Assembly: GCA_002308195.1 (NCBI GenBank)
Contig: DBVU01000102.1
Coordinates: 216 to 12,498, forward strand
Origin: Bacteroidales bacterium UBA1256
GTDB taxonomy: Bacteria > Bacteroidota > Bacteroidia > Bacteroidales > Paludibacteraceae
Length of the DNA stretch: 12,283 nt
Direction of reading: 5' to 3'
Positions 1 through 9,600 of this stretch are shown piece after piece. The notes beneath the pieces are model-generated. The model made no database searches, was not told the DNA's origin, and was given only the letters and a program-made list of their open reading frames with translations. Position numbers and translations under genes: made by a program. Within the stretch, counting starts at the first letter, position 1, and every line of letters starts with the position of its first letter.

Positions 1-1407
1 GAGTCGATGAGCGAGAAAGACCAGTGTTGGATGATCTATTCGGCCATCACAGAGATATACCGTCCGCATCCGGAGCGTATACGCGACTGGATTTCCACGC
101 CCAAAGCAAACGGATATGAGGCGCTACATGTGACAGTAATGGCGACCAACGGCGAATGGGTGGAAGTACAGATTCGTACGGACCGCATGCACGAGATAGC
201 AGAACGAGGTCTGGCTGCGCACTGGAAATACAAGACCGGAGAGTCGGATGACAGCGAACTAGACAAGTGGCTGAGAGAGATCAAGGAGATACTGGAACAC
301 CCAGAGAAAGACGCGATGGAGTTCCTAGGCACATTCAAACTGAATCTGTTTGCACAAGAAGTATTTGTGTTCACGCCAAAGGGTGAGATTATGACGATGC
401 CTCTGGGTTCGACCGCACTGGACTTTGCCTTCCTACTCCACTCAGAACTAGGAGAACATTGTATAGGCGCCAAAGTGAACCACTCGCTTGTTCCTCTATC
501 ATACAAGCTGAAAGGTGGAGACCAAGTGGAGATACTAACCTCCACAAGTCAGCATCCACAACCAGAGTGGCTGGAATACGCTACAACTGCAAAAGCGCAC
601 AACTGTCTGAACCAATATTTCCGCCGCGAGGAGAGGCGCTATATCAAGCACGGCGAGCGACTGGTACACGATGCGATACAGATGGACAAGGACTTGGCTG
701 CCAACCCAGATTTGGCTTTGGCACGATTGTTGAACTACCATCATATATCGAAGCCCAATGAGCTATATGCGCAAGTAGGTCAAGGACTGGTAAGACTGGA
801 TAACTTCCACGACATTGTATTCCCCAAACGGTCATGGTGGTCGCATATGTCCTTCTTTGGCAAAAACGATGATGAACCAGTCCAACAACCTGAGGAAACC
901 AAGACCGAGAAGAAAGAAGCACCAAAGGGCGAGAAAAAGAAGAAACCGCATGCGATAGTGCTGACGGACGAAAATCTGGGCAAGGAATACTTCCTGAGCA
1001 ACTGTTGCCATCCGATTCCGGGAGACGAAGTACTGGGATACATGGATGACGGAGGCAAGATGCGGATACACAAACTGGATTGTCCTGAGGCTCAACTGCT
1101 TAAGACCAGTTACGGCAAGAGAATATATTCCGCCGTATGGAATACACACCGCGTGCAATCATTCGTAGAGACAATAGAACTGAAGGGAATAGATAAATTT
1201 GGTGTGTTCATACAAGTACTGAAAACCCTGACCACCGAATTCCACATCAATATGCGTTCGATCAACGTATCAAGCGATGACGGAATATTCAAAGGAACTA
1301 TGGAAATTTACGTCTATGACCGCAAGGAACTGGACGAACTGCTGAAAGCAATAAAGAAAATAGACGATATCAAAGAAGTTCGCCGCGTAACAACGGTGGA
1401 TAATTGA
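1..1407 (+). CDS. RelA/SpoT-family (p)ppGpp synthetase, 3' part (5' end outside window)
   Basis: This is the C-terminal part of a long RSH enzyme that makes, and in bifunctional forms also hydrolyses, the alarmone (p)ppGpp in the cytoplasm. The frame is open from base 1. The ATG at base 7 is not the start, because the protein enters in the middle of the synthetase domain. Visible parts in order are the end of the synthetase domain (PKANGYEALH from base 100, EVQIRT at 163-180, AAHWKYK at 214-234), a TGS domain (about 361-545, starting VFVFTPKGE), a helical region, a Lys/Glu-rich linker (about 870-950), the conserved-cysteine or zinc-finger-like domain (NCCHPIPGDEVLGY with a later HKLDC, about 985-1085), and a C-terminal ACT domain (about 1155-1400). 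TGS and ACT are the regulatory parts that contact the ribosome in RelA. The hydrolase domain and the EXDD/RXKD region that separates RelA from SpoT lie upstream, so I cannot say whether it is mono- or bifunctional. The stop is TGA at 1405-1407. Confidence 0.95.
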   Translation, partial: ESMSEKDQCWMIYSAITEIYRPHPERIRDWISTPKANGYEALHVTVMATNGEWVEVQIRTDRMHEIAERGLAAHWKYKTGESDDSELDKWLREIKEILEHPEKDAMEFLGTFKLNLFAQEVFVFTPKGEIMTMPLGSTALDFAFLLHSELGEHCIGAKVNHSLVPLSYKLKGGDQVEILTSTSQHPQPEWLEYATTAKAHNCLNQYFRREERRYIKHGERLVHDAIQMDKDLAANPDLALARLLNYHHISKPNELYAQVGQGLVRLDNFHDIVFPKRSWWSHMSFFGKNDDEPVQQPEETKTEKKEAPKGEKKKKPHAIVLTDENLGKEYFLSNCCHPIPGDEVLGYMDDGGKMRIHKLDCPEAQLLKTSYGKRIYSAVWNTHRVQSFVETIELKGIDKFGVFIQVLKTLTTEFHINMRSINVSSDDGIFKGTMEIYVYDRKELDELLKAIKKIDDIKEVRRVTTVDN

Positions 1408-1438
1408 CAAGCATACTAACTAATAAATTCGTATAACA

Positions 1439-2518
1439 ATGAAAAAGATTTTTGCAACACTCTGCATGGCAATGACAGCAATTGCCATGTTTGCACAAGA
1501 CCCAGTTCTCACTTTTGAGAAAACCGAGCATGATTTTGGTAAGATTAATGAATCAGACGGTCGTGTATCAACCGTATTCACATTCAAAAACGAAGGTATG
1601 ACTCCGCTCGTACTGAGCAACGTACGTGCCAGTTGCGGTTGTACCACTCCTACATGGACTAAGGAACCGGTAGAACCTGGTCAGACAGGTAGTATCACCG
1701 TGACCTATAACCCGAATGGTCGTCCAGGACGTTTCCAAAAGACCATCACGATTACGTCCAACGCAACCGAGCCGACCAAGAAACTGTATATCAAGGGCGA
1801 AGTAATACCAAAGCCAGCCAAGCCTTCGACCAAATACAATATACAAGTAGGTGACCTGAGCATGCGTAGCAAAACAATCGATCTGGGCACTATCAAGAAA
1901 GGTACTGTATTGTCCGGAGAACTGGAATACGCCAACCTGACTCAAGCCGCTCACAATGTAGAGTTGGCTGTAAATGCTGCAGATGCATTCCTGATCAACC
2001 AAGTGACTCTGCCTACCGTCAATGCTAACGAGACCGGCAAGTTCGTGTTTGCTATTGACAGTAAGAAGACCAAACTATATGGTCCGATTGAGGCATATGC
2101 TTACGTGGTTATTGATGGCAAGAAAGAAATAAGCGAGACCTACAAACTGACTATCAAGGCCAATATTGCTGAAGATTTCTCCCAGTTGACAGAGGAAGAG
2201 CGTCTCCTATCGCCGAAGATGGTAACCGAGAGTGTGGTTGACCTTGGAACCGTTGCCAAAGGCAAGGTAGCGAAAGGCCAGTTGACTCTGTTGAACGTAG
2301 GTGTAAATCCTCTGCAGATTCGTCGCGTTTACTCGACCGATAAGAATATTGCCATCAAAGCAGCTAAACCTATCAAATCGGGTAAGAAAGGCGCTATCGC
2401 ATTCGAAATCAATATTGCTGGCAAAGAGGCAGGTAAATACACCCGTCAGATAGTGGTTATCACCAACGATCCACAACAGCCACAAAAAACCGTGACCGTA
2501 AACTGGACTATCCAATAA
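1439..2518 (+). CDS. Exported DUF1573 protein with three Ig/ASH-like domains
   Basis: The 359-residue protein starts with a signal peptide: MKK, a hydrophobic stretch to about residue 17, then a probable cleavage after FAQ at residue 20. The only cysteine in the signal (residue 9) is not in a lipobox, so it is probably periplasmic or surface-released rather than a lipoprotein. Residues about 21-127 form a DUF1573 domain, with EHDFGKI near the start and the ASCGCTTPTW motif. Two further beta-rich modules follow: about 145-245 (opening IDLGTIKKGTVLSGEL) and about 263-359 (opening VDLGTVAKGKVAKGQL and ending in a TNDPQQPQKTVTVNW strand typical of the family). These repeats resemble ASH/MSP-type immunoglobulin folds, which usually bind other proteins. 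No enzyme motif is seen and the role is unknown. The gene lies 31 bases after the RSH gene and 19 before meaB. The leader is A/T-rich with no Shine-Dalgarno motif. Confidence 0.88.
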   Translation: MKKIFATLCMAMTAIAMFAQDPVLTFEKTEHDFGKINESDGRVSTVFTFKNEGMTPLVLSNVRASCGCTTPTWTKEPVEPGQTGSITVTYNPNGRPGRFQKTITITSNATEPTKKLYIKGEVIPKPAKPSTKYNIQVGDLSMRSKTIDLGTIKKGTVLSGELEYANLTQAAHNVELAVNAADAFLINQVTLPTVNANETGKFVFAIDSKKTKLYGPIEAYAYVVIDGKKEISETYKLTIKANIAEDFSQLTEEERLLSPKMVTESVVDLGTVAKGKVAKGQLTLLNVGVNPLQIRRVYSTDKNIAIKAAKPIKSGKKGAIAFEINIAGKEAGKYTRQIVVITNDPQQPQKTVTVNWTIQ

Positions 2519-2537
2519 AATAAGCATTCATCCGAGC

Positions 2538-3632
2538 ATGGAACATCCTGAGAACAGTGCGGAATACAAGGGACTGACGGTAAATGCAGGCGTAGAGAAT
2601 CTGCCGAGCGTTAATCCGTATGCCACATTTCGTCGCAAGAAATGTGTGTTGAGTCCGGAGGAATATTTTGAGGGTATACGTCGTGGCGACATGACGATAC
2701 TCAGTCAGGCTGTGACATTGGTTGAAAGCAATCTGTTGGCCGACCAGGCCATTGCACAAAAGGTCATTGAGCTATGTCTACCCTATGCAGGCAAATCGAT
2801 TCGCGTAGGCATAACAGGTGTTCCAGGTGCGGGTAAATCGACCTTTATCGAAGCATTAGGAACAGAGCTATGCGATGAGGGCAAGCATCTGGCAGTATTA
2901 GCCATTGACCCGTCGAGCGAACGTAGCAAAGGATCTATTCTTGGCGACAAGACTCGTATGAATGAGCTATCGGTCAAATCAAATGCCTTCATACGCCCCA
3001 GTCCATCTGCGGGTTCTCTAGGCGGCGTAGCGCGCAAGACACGTGAGACAATCGTACTATGTGAAGCCGCAGGATTTGATACGATTCTACTGGAGACAGT
3101 AGGCGTCGGACAATCGGAAACAGCCGCTCATTCGATGGTGGATTATTTCCTTTTGCTGCAAGTAACGGGCACCGGAGACGAGCTACAGGGCATCAAGCGC
3201 GGCATTATGGAAATGGCCGACGGAATAGCCATAAACAAATGCGACGGGAATAATATAGAACGCGCGCGCGCAGCACGAGTGGGATTTAAGAACGCTTTAG
3301 CCCTGTTTCCTCCTACTCCGTCAGGATGGAAACCAGACGCTATATGTTGCTCCTCGATAGACCATAGCGGCATCATGGATGTCTGGAAAAATATAGAAGA
3401 ATACGTAGAGTTTACCAAGAAGAACGGCTTCTTCGAGCAACATCGCACAGAGCAGGCAAAATATTGGATGTACGAAACCATCAACCAAGCCCTACTGGAC
3501 GGTTTCTACAAGAACGAACACATGGAGCATCAGATAGAAGTAGCCGAACGACAAGTATTAAACAACGAAATTAGCAGTTTTATTGCAGCGAACAACTTAC
3601 TAACCGAGTATGGCAGAAACAAACAGAAATAA
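2538..3632 (+). CDS. meaB: MeaB/ArgK-type GTPase, methylmalonyl-CoA mutase chaperone
   Basis: This cytoplasmic P-loop GTPase of the G3E family helps load and protect the B12 cofactor of methylmalonyl-CoA mutase, an enzyme of the succinate-propionate route common in Bacteroidales. Visible motifs are Walker A GVPGAGKS (residues 94-101), the LAIDPSS segment with the conserved SKGSILGDKTRM (about 121-141), SPSAGSLGGVARKTRET (about 155-171), ETVGVGQSE (186-194), TGTGDELQGIKRGIMEMADG (210-229) and the base-specificity motif NKCD (233-236). The last is usually NKAD or NKMD in relatives, so Cys is a mild variant. The 364-residue length fits the family, and the N-terminal MEHPEN start resembles what I recall of Bacteroides MeaB, which supports the ATG at 2538. 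Its last 23 bases overlap dnaB in another frame. No mutase gene is in the window. Confidence 0.95.
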   Translation: MEHPENSAEYKGLTVNAGVENLPSVNPYATFRRKKCVLSPEEYFEGIRRGDMTILSQAVTLVESNLLADQAIAQKVIELCLPYAGKSIRVGITGVPGAGKSTFIEALGTELCDEGKHLAVLAIDPSSERSKGSILGDKTRMNELSVKSNAFIRPSPSAGSLGGVARKTRETIVLCEAAGFDTILLETVGVGQSETAAHSMVDYFLLLQVTGTGDELQGIKRGIMEMADGIAINKCDGNNIERARAARVGFKNALALFPPTPSGWKPDAICCSSIDHSGIMDVWKNIEEYVEFTKKNGFFEQHRTEQAKYWMYETINQALLDGFYKNEHMEHQIEVAERQVLNNEISSFIAANNLLTEYGRNKQK

Positions 3633-5187
3633 TAAGAAACGAGCACCTCAGACAACGATAATCAAGGTCGGAGCCAATGAGATGGGCAAACTGCCACCTC
3701 AAGCTCCGGAACTGGAAGATTCGGTTCTGGGAGCCATTATGCTAGAGAAGGAAGCATACGGAACCGTGGCAGATTTGCTACGTCCGGAGGTATTCTATAA
3801 AGACCAAAACCGTTTGGTGTTTGAGGCTATACGTGAACTGGCTTCGAAGGACCTACCTATCGACCTTCTTTCCGTAAGCGAGAAACTAAAGAGCCAAGGT
3901 CACCTAGAGGCAGCGGGTGGTTCTGTATATCTAGCAGAACTAACACGTCGTGTGGCATCGTCCGCGCACCTACGTTACCACGCTCAGATAGTAGCACAGA
4001 AAGCTACGGCTCGTGACCTGATTGCCTTCGCCGCTCGTATAGAGGAGCACGGATTTGATGAGACGCAAGATGTGGACGAACTGATGCAAGAGGCCGAGGC
4101 TGGTATCTTTGAGATATCGCAACGCTCGCAGAAACGTGATGTCACACAGATTGACCCTGTGATAGAGGAAGCGTTCCGACGCATGGACAAAGCAGCCAAG
4201 AACGATGGCTCGATTTCCGGTATTCCGTCCGGATTCCACGCATTGGATAAGATTACATCCGGTTGGCAGACGCCAGACTTGATTATTATCGCTGCTCGTC
4301 CGGCCATGGGTAAGACTGCGTTTGTGCTCTCGATGGCAAAGAATATCGCCGTTGACCACCAGATCCCTGTAGCCATCTTCTCGCTAGAAATGTCGAATGT
4401 ACAGTTGGTGAACCGTTTGATCATGAACGTCTGCGAGATAGAAGGCGATAAAATCAAAACCGGCAAACTAACCGAGACAGAACACAAACGACTCAATACG
4501 AAGATCAATGCGCTGAAAGGCGCACCGCTATACATGGATGATACTCCATCGTTGTCTATCTTCGAATTGCGTTCGAAAGCGCGTAAATTGGTACGCGAAC
4601 ACGGCATTCGCATGATTATCATCGATTATCTGCAACTAATGAATGCACAAGGTTCGAGTTTCGGCAGCCGTGAACAAGAGGTAAGTATCATCTCACGAAG
4701 CCTGAAAGCCTTGGCAAAAGAGTTGGATATTCCGGTAATAGCTCTTTCGCAGTTGAACCGTGGCGTAGAAGCTCGTTCGGGTGTAGAAGGTAAAGTGCCT
4801 CAACTAGCCGACCTACGTGAATCGGGTGCCATAGAGCAAGATGCGGATATGGTTTGCTTTATTCACCGCCCTGCTTACTATCGTATCTATAACGACGAGA
4901 AAACAGGAAAAGACCTACGCGGCCTAGCGCAAATCATTATAGCGAAACACCGTAATGGTGCCACGGATTCCATCTGGTTGCGTTTCCGCGACAAGTATGC
5001 TAAATTCCAGAACGAAGATGACGCTATCGATCAGGATGAACTTCAGCCAATGCCAATGCCAGATAACGGCGTGACTATTTCGTCCAGTATGAATAATCAG
5101 ATGGGCCCTGTTGCTGACGGTCAGCAGATATATCAAGATGGAGCAAGCCTCAACAGTTTAGGAGAAGTCACAGATCGTCCTTTCTAA
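3610..5187 (+). CDS. dnaB: Replicative DNA helicase DnaB
   Basis: DnaB is the hexameric ATP-driven helicase that unwinds DNA at the replication fork and recruits primase. A polar, basic N-terminal tail (about 1-28) leads into the N-terminal DnaB domain (about 29-135, starting PPQAPELEDSVLGAIM), then a linker and the RecA-like motor from about residue 200. The motor carries SGIPSGFHALD (202-213), Walker A ARPAMGKT (229-236), the catalytic Glu in SLEMS (258-262), Walker B IIIDYLQLM (336-344), SQLNRGVE (380-387), LRESGAIEQDAD (402-413) and the KHRNG arginine-finger region (446-450). No intein interrupts it. Beyond about residue 468 is an acidic, then Met/Pro/Gln-rich tail ending TDRPF. The 525-residue length is slightly above the E. 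coli protein because of the two tails. I chose the ATG at 3610 because it keeps the N-terminal tail; an alternative is Met25 (base 3682). The gene overlaps meaB by 23 bases. Confidence 0.97.
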   Translation: MAETNRNNKKRAPQTTIIKVGANEMGKLPPQAPELEDSVLGAIMLEKEAYGTVADLLRPEVFYKDQNRLVFEAIRELASKDLPIDLLSVSEKLKSQGHLEAAGGSVYLAELTRRVASSAHLRYHAQIVAQKATARDLIAFAARIEEHGFDETQDVDELMQEAEAGIFEISQRSQKRDVTQIDPVIEEAFRRMDKAAKNDGSISGIPSGFHALDKITSGWQTPDLIIIAARPAMGKTAFVLSMAKNIAVDHQIPVAIFSLEMSNVQLVNRLIMNVCEIEGDKIKTGKLTETEHKRLNTKINALKGAPLYMDDTPSLSIFELRSKARKLVREHGIRMIIIDYLQLMNAQGSSFGSREQEVSIISRSLKALAKELDIPVIALSQLNRGVEARSGVEGKVPQLADLRESGAIEQDADMVCFIHRPAYYRIYNDEKTGKDLRGLAQIIIAKHRNGATDSIWLRFRDKYAKFQNEDDAIDQDELQPMPMPDNGVTISSSMNNQMGPVADGQQIYQDGASLNSLGEVTDRPF

Positions 5188-5224
5188 AAATAGACAAAGA
5201 AAAAAAAGACATAACAGATAATAT

Positions 5225-6622
5225 ATGCAAAGAACAGTAATCATAGATGCGCTCAAGCGTACTGATTTCGGAGCAGAAATCAATGTGCGCGGTTGGGTAC
5301 GTAGCAGACGAGGCAACAAAAGCATCTCGTTTATTGCGCTAAACGATGGTTCTACTATCAAGAATATTCAGATAGTTGTGGACCTGGAAAAATTTGATGA
5401 AGAACGTCTGAAACCCGTAACTACAGGTTCATGCATCTCGGCAACAGGAATACTGGTAGAAAGTCAGGGTGCTGGGCAGGCAGTTGAGATTCAATTGACC
5501 GATTTGGAAGTGTACGGTACAGCCGATCCGGAGAAATATCCTCTGCAAAAGAAAGGTCTCTCGATGGAATATCTGCGCACCATTGCGCATCTGCGCCCAC
5601 GTACCAACACGTTTGGGGCGGTATTCCGTATTCGCCACAACATGGCTATGGCTATCCACACCTATTTTCACGAGCATGGCTACTTCTACTTCCATACTCC
5701 GTTGATTACCGCAAGCGATTGTGAAGGAGCGGGCCAGATGTTCCAAGTAACCACGAAGAACCTATACAACCTGAAATACGACGAGCAAGGACATATAGAC
5801 TACTCGGACGATTTCTTTGGCAAACAAGCGTCCTTGACCGTAAGTGGTCAGTTGGAAGGCGAGTTAGCTGCCATGGCGTTGGGTAAGATATACACTTTCG
5901 GTCCGACTTTCCGTGCTGAGAATAGCAATACGCCTCGTCACTTAGCTGAATTCTGGATGATAGAACCGGAGGTGGCTTTTATTCAAAAAGACGAGTTGAT
6001 GGATCTGGAGGAAGACTTCATCAAATATTGCGTACGTTGGGCGTTAGACCATTGTATGGATGACCTGGAGTTCTTGAACCAGTTTGTGGATAAAGGCCTA
6101 ATTGAACGTCTGCGTTCGGTAATTGACACAGAGTTTGTTCGTCTGCCTTATACTGAAGGTATCAACATCCTACAAGAGGCCATCAAGAACGGCAAAAAAT
6201 TTGAGTTCCCATGCAATTGGGGCGATGATCTCAGTTCTGAACACGAACGCTACCTGGTAGAAGAGCACTTTGGCAAACCGGTGATTATGACCGATTATCC
6301 AAAGGACATCAAAGCCTTCTATATGAAACTGAACGAAGATGGCAAGACGGTACAAGGTACAGATGTGCTATTCCCACAGATAGGCGAAATCATCGGAGGT
6401 TCAGTTCGTGAAGAGAACATGGACAAACTCAACGATGAGATTGAACGGAGACATATACCGATGAAAGATATGTGGTGGTATTTGGACACTCGCCGTTTTG
6501 GTAGTGCTCCTCATGCCGGATTTGGTTTGGGATTTGAGCGCTTGATGCTCTTTGTCACGGGCATGCAGAACATCCGCGACGTCATCCCATTCCCACGTAC
6601 CCCCAAAAGTGCAGAATTTTAA
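5225..6622 (+). CDS. asnS: Asparagine--tRNA ligase
   Basis: This cytoplasmic class IIb aminoacyl-tRNA synthetase joins asparagine to tRNA-Asn using ATP. Residues about 1-105 form the OB-fold anticodon-binding domain ([23 protein letters not shown] at 21-43). The catalytic domain follows, with [16 protein letters not shown] (158-173), [24 protein letters not shown] (204-227), motif 2 beginning [15 protein letters not shown] (229-243) and motif 3 [10 protein letters not shown] (434-443). The choice of Asn over Asp synthetase rests on the [16 protein letters not shown] pattern, the total length (465 residues, like E. coli AsnRS) and the lack of the large AspRS insertion. A short polar insert around 178-200 precedes the LTVSGQ strand, which I recall as usual in Bacteroidota AsnRS. 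The 37-base leader is very A-rich and has no Shine-Dalgarno sequence. The gene ends 35 bases before the receptor gene, with no visible terminator between them. Confidence 0.96.
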   Translation: MQRTVIIDALKRTDFGAEINVRGWVRSRRGNKSISFIALNDGSTIKNIQIVVDLEKFDEERLKPVTTGSCISATGILVESQGAGQAVEIQLTDLEVYGTADPEKYPLQKKGLSMEYLRTIAHLRPRTNTFGAVFRIRHNMAMAIHTYFHEHGYFYFHTPLITASDCEGAGQMFQVTTKNLYNLKYDEQGHIDYSDDFFGKQASLTVSGQLEGELAAMALGKIYTFGPTFRAENSNTPRHLAEFWMIEPEVAFIQKDELMDLEEDFIKYCVRWALDHCMDDLEFLNQFVDKGLIERLRSVIDTEFVRLPYTEGINILQEAIKNGKKFEFPCNWGDDLSSEHERYLVEEHFGKPVIMTDYPKDIKAFYMKLNEDGKTVQGTDVLFPQIGEIIGGSVREENMDKLNDEIERRHIPMKDMWWYLDTRRFGSAPHAGFGLGFERLMLFVTGMQNIRDVIPFPRTPKSAEF

Positions 6623-6657
6623 GAATATAAACCATAAAAACACTAACAAACAATCCT

Positions 6658-9600
6658 ATGAGAAAAATTCTTTCTTTGATGTTCGTGCTAGCGCTCTCGG
6701 TAGTTGCTTTTGCACAAACGTCACTCAAGGGCACTGTCATTGATGAATCCACCCAGGAACCTGTGGTGGGGGCAAAAGTGACACTTGCCAATCAGAACAT
6801 TTCCACCACGACTAATTCGGCGGGTGAGTTTTCTCTACTCTATCTGGAGGCAATGGATGAGGAAGTGATTGTTGAATCGGATGGCTATATTGCAGCCATT
6901 GAGTTGATTCAACTAAACGCAGACCAAGTCAACCAGATGGAGGCTATTCAGTTGCAGCAAAACATCGTCAGTCAAGCACAAGACGAGATCTTGCTGAACC
7001 TAACAGAAGAAGAGATGAGTGATGACGAAGGCCGTTCGCAGGCTCAAGCTTCCTCCTCCTCAGCATCGACAGATGTGTTTAATTCCACCATCTCATTTGC
7101 CTGGTCTACAGCACGTTACCGCAATCGTGGTTACGCATCGAATGTGGAGACCTACTACATTGAGGGTTTGAATTTCAACTCGCAAGAGCGTGGTAATTTC
7201 AACTACTCGGCTATGGGAGGTCTGAATGACGCAAGTCGTTACAAAGAAGTGCTGAATCCAATGGAGGCCACCAATTTCTCGTTTGGTGGTGTAGCACAAG
7301 CCACCAACTACCTGATGGGAGCTTCGCGTTATGCACAAGGTTGGAAAGTAGGTGCTGCGGGAACTAATCGTAACTACAAAGCCCGTGTTAATGCAACGTA
7401 TGCCAGTGGTGTGATGCCAAGTGGCTGGGCAGTGGTAGCTCAGTTGGCATACCGCTTCTCTCCGTACATTGACAACAAAGGAATCATTGGCGAAGGTATC
7501 AAGTACTATTCGCTCGGTTATTTTGTTTCGGCAGAGAAGATTTGGGATAATGCCCGCCTGAAACTCATCACATTTGGAGCCCCGACAGAGCGTGGTCAGA
7601 ATGCAGCAGTGACGCAAGAGGTATACGACTTGACCGGAACAAACAATTATAACCCCTACTGGGGCTATCAGAACGGCAAGGTACGTAACTCGCGTATCGT
7701 GAAATCGTATGACCCGACCTTTATTGCATCGTACGAGATCAATCTGGACGAGCAGCAGAAACTGAAAGTAGCAGCGGGATATCACTACTCTATGTACTCT
7801 AATTCTGCGCTCAACTTCTACAATGCTCCAGATCCTCGTCCGGACTACTACCGCAATCTGCCTTCATTCTTTTGGGATGGTCAAATTGCGAACAACTATT
7901 ATGAGCCATCAGGCCAACAATTGTTCAACGAAGATGGTGTACACTATCCTTGGGGACTCTTCATTGGTCAGGATATGAATAGTACTTATCTTGGCTCCGG
8001 TTTCTGGGGAGAGGATGGCAATCTGATTGGTCCGTCTATCGACATGGCGCAATATAACAACTTGGTTCATCTGTGGAAGACACGTGACAACAAGACTACA
8101 CAGATTGACTGGGACAATATCTATGCAGCCAACTTTGCTAACAACTATAACAATCCTGATGGTTCCGCACGTTACATCATTGAGCGTCGTCACAACGATA
8201 TACAAGAAGGCATGGCTTCGCTCAACTATGTCAACACACAGTTTGACCATCTGAAGATGACATTAGGGGCAGAGGCTAAAGTATCGCAAGGTATCCACTA
8301 TAAGACGATTGACGACCTACTGGGTGGTAATCAGTGGATTGATGTAGATGCTTTTGCTGACCGTGATATCAAGGAGTTGGCTAGCAACGGTGGATTTACC
8401 CAAGCAGATATTGAAAATGTTCGCAAGAATGAGATTGCTGCAGACTATGACACCCGTATCACGGACAACGGACGTCGTTTTGGCTACGACTATCGCATCA
8501 ACATGGCGAACATGAAGGCATGGTTCCAAAACGAGTGGAGCTTCAACGAAGTAGATCTCTACTACGCCCTGTCGCTCGAGTACAGTATGATGCAACGTTC
8601 CACTAACATGCTGAATGGTCGTGCTTGGTATCTGACCAAGATAGCTGAAGAAAAGACCGGTGCAGAGCCATGGAAATACTATGGTAACAACTCGTATCAG
8701 ATGGTAAAAGATGCAGAGGCCAATGGCACACTGCAAGCAGGGACGACCTACATGGGCGATGCACACCACTTCTTTGACCCAGGTTTCAAAGCGGGAGCGA
8801 CCTATAAGATTAACGGTCGTAATCGTTTGAAACTGAATGGTTTGTTCGAGATTCGCTCACCGTACGCACGCGATGCTTATCTATCGCAACGTGTGCATGA
8901 TCGCGTCGTAGACAAGATCTATATCCACGACAATGCTAAGTCGTTGCACGATTTCTATGCAGCTAGCGAGAACGTTGTTTCTACTGACCTGACTTATGAG
9001 TTCAACTACCCGATTGTTCGCGGTCGTATCACCGGTTTCTTCACTCAAAGCTGGAACGGAACAGAGCTGAACGGCTACTATGACGACGAGGCTCGTACGT
9101 TTGTGAACCAAGCTATGACCGGTATCGACAAACGCTATATGGGTATTGAGGCAGCCGCCGCTGTTAAAATGGGCACATACTTCACCTTGACCGGTGCCAT
9201 GAGCGTAGGCGACTACCGCTATACGAGCAATCCACAAGTGGTGACATCTGCTGAGAATGGAATGCCTATGACTCAGAATCTGGTAACCAAGGATTTGGTA
9301 TTTGAGACACTAGACAAAGTGCTGCTGAAAGGTGTAAAACTGAGTACAGGTCCGCAAGTTAATGCAAGCTTGAAACTCTCGTTCTTCCACCCGAAGATGT
9401 GGTTTGCTGACATTACTGTGAACTATCACGACTGGAACTATCTGTCGGTTGCTCCTTCGCGCCGTATGCAAGGTTTGTATACGGGTATGCGTATTGACGG
9501 AACAGCTGTCAATGGTTGGTTCGGTGATAGTTACGCAAATGCTATTGAAACCACGGATGGTCAGGCATTGCGCGTTGAGATCGACATGAACACCGGTGAT

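Noticed and set aside
7..9. ATG at base 7 as the true start of the RSH gene
   Set aside because: The frame is open to base 1 and the protein would begin in the middle of the synthetase domain; the gene is simply cut by the window edge.
36..545. Reverse-strand open frame of 169 codons opposite the RSH gene
   Set aside because: The + strand encodes obvious synthetase and TGS domains; the antisense product is Ser-rich with no motif.
1439..1500. DUF1573 protein as a lipoprotein using the cysteine at residue 9
   Set aside because: The cysteine lies inside the hydrophobic core, too near the start, with no lipobox; a standard signal peptide ending FAQ fits better.
3261..3271. Alternating CG tract in meaB as a possible Z-DNA or regulatory site
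   Set aside because: It is 11 bases, in frame, and explained by the Arg-Ala-Arg-Ala codons at that place; no other sign of function.
3984..4622. Long reverse-strand open frame of 212 codons opposite dnaB
   Set aside because: It lies wholly inside the well-supported dnaB gene and has no recognisable domain; the Ser/Ile/Arg-rich composition is typical of an antisense shadow.
3610..5187. Intein or mobile insertion in dnaB
   Set aside because: dnaB is a common intein site, but the motor motifs here follow each other at normal spacing with no extra domain.
7093..7785. Reverse-strand open frame of 230 codons opposite the receptor gene
   Set aside because: It overlaps the plug-like and early barrel regions, which carry clear family motifs on the + strand; the antisense translation shows no family pattern.
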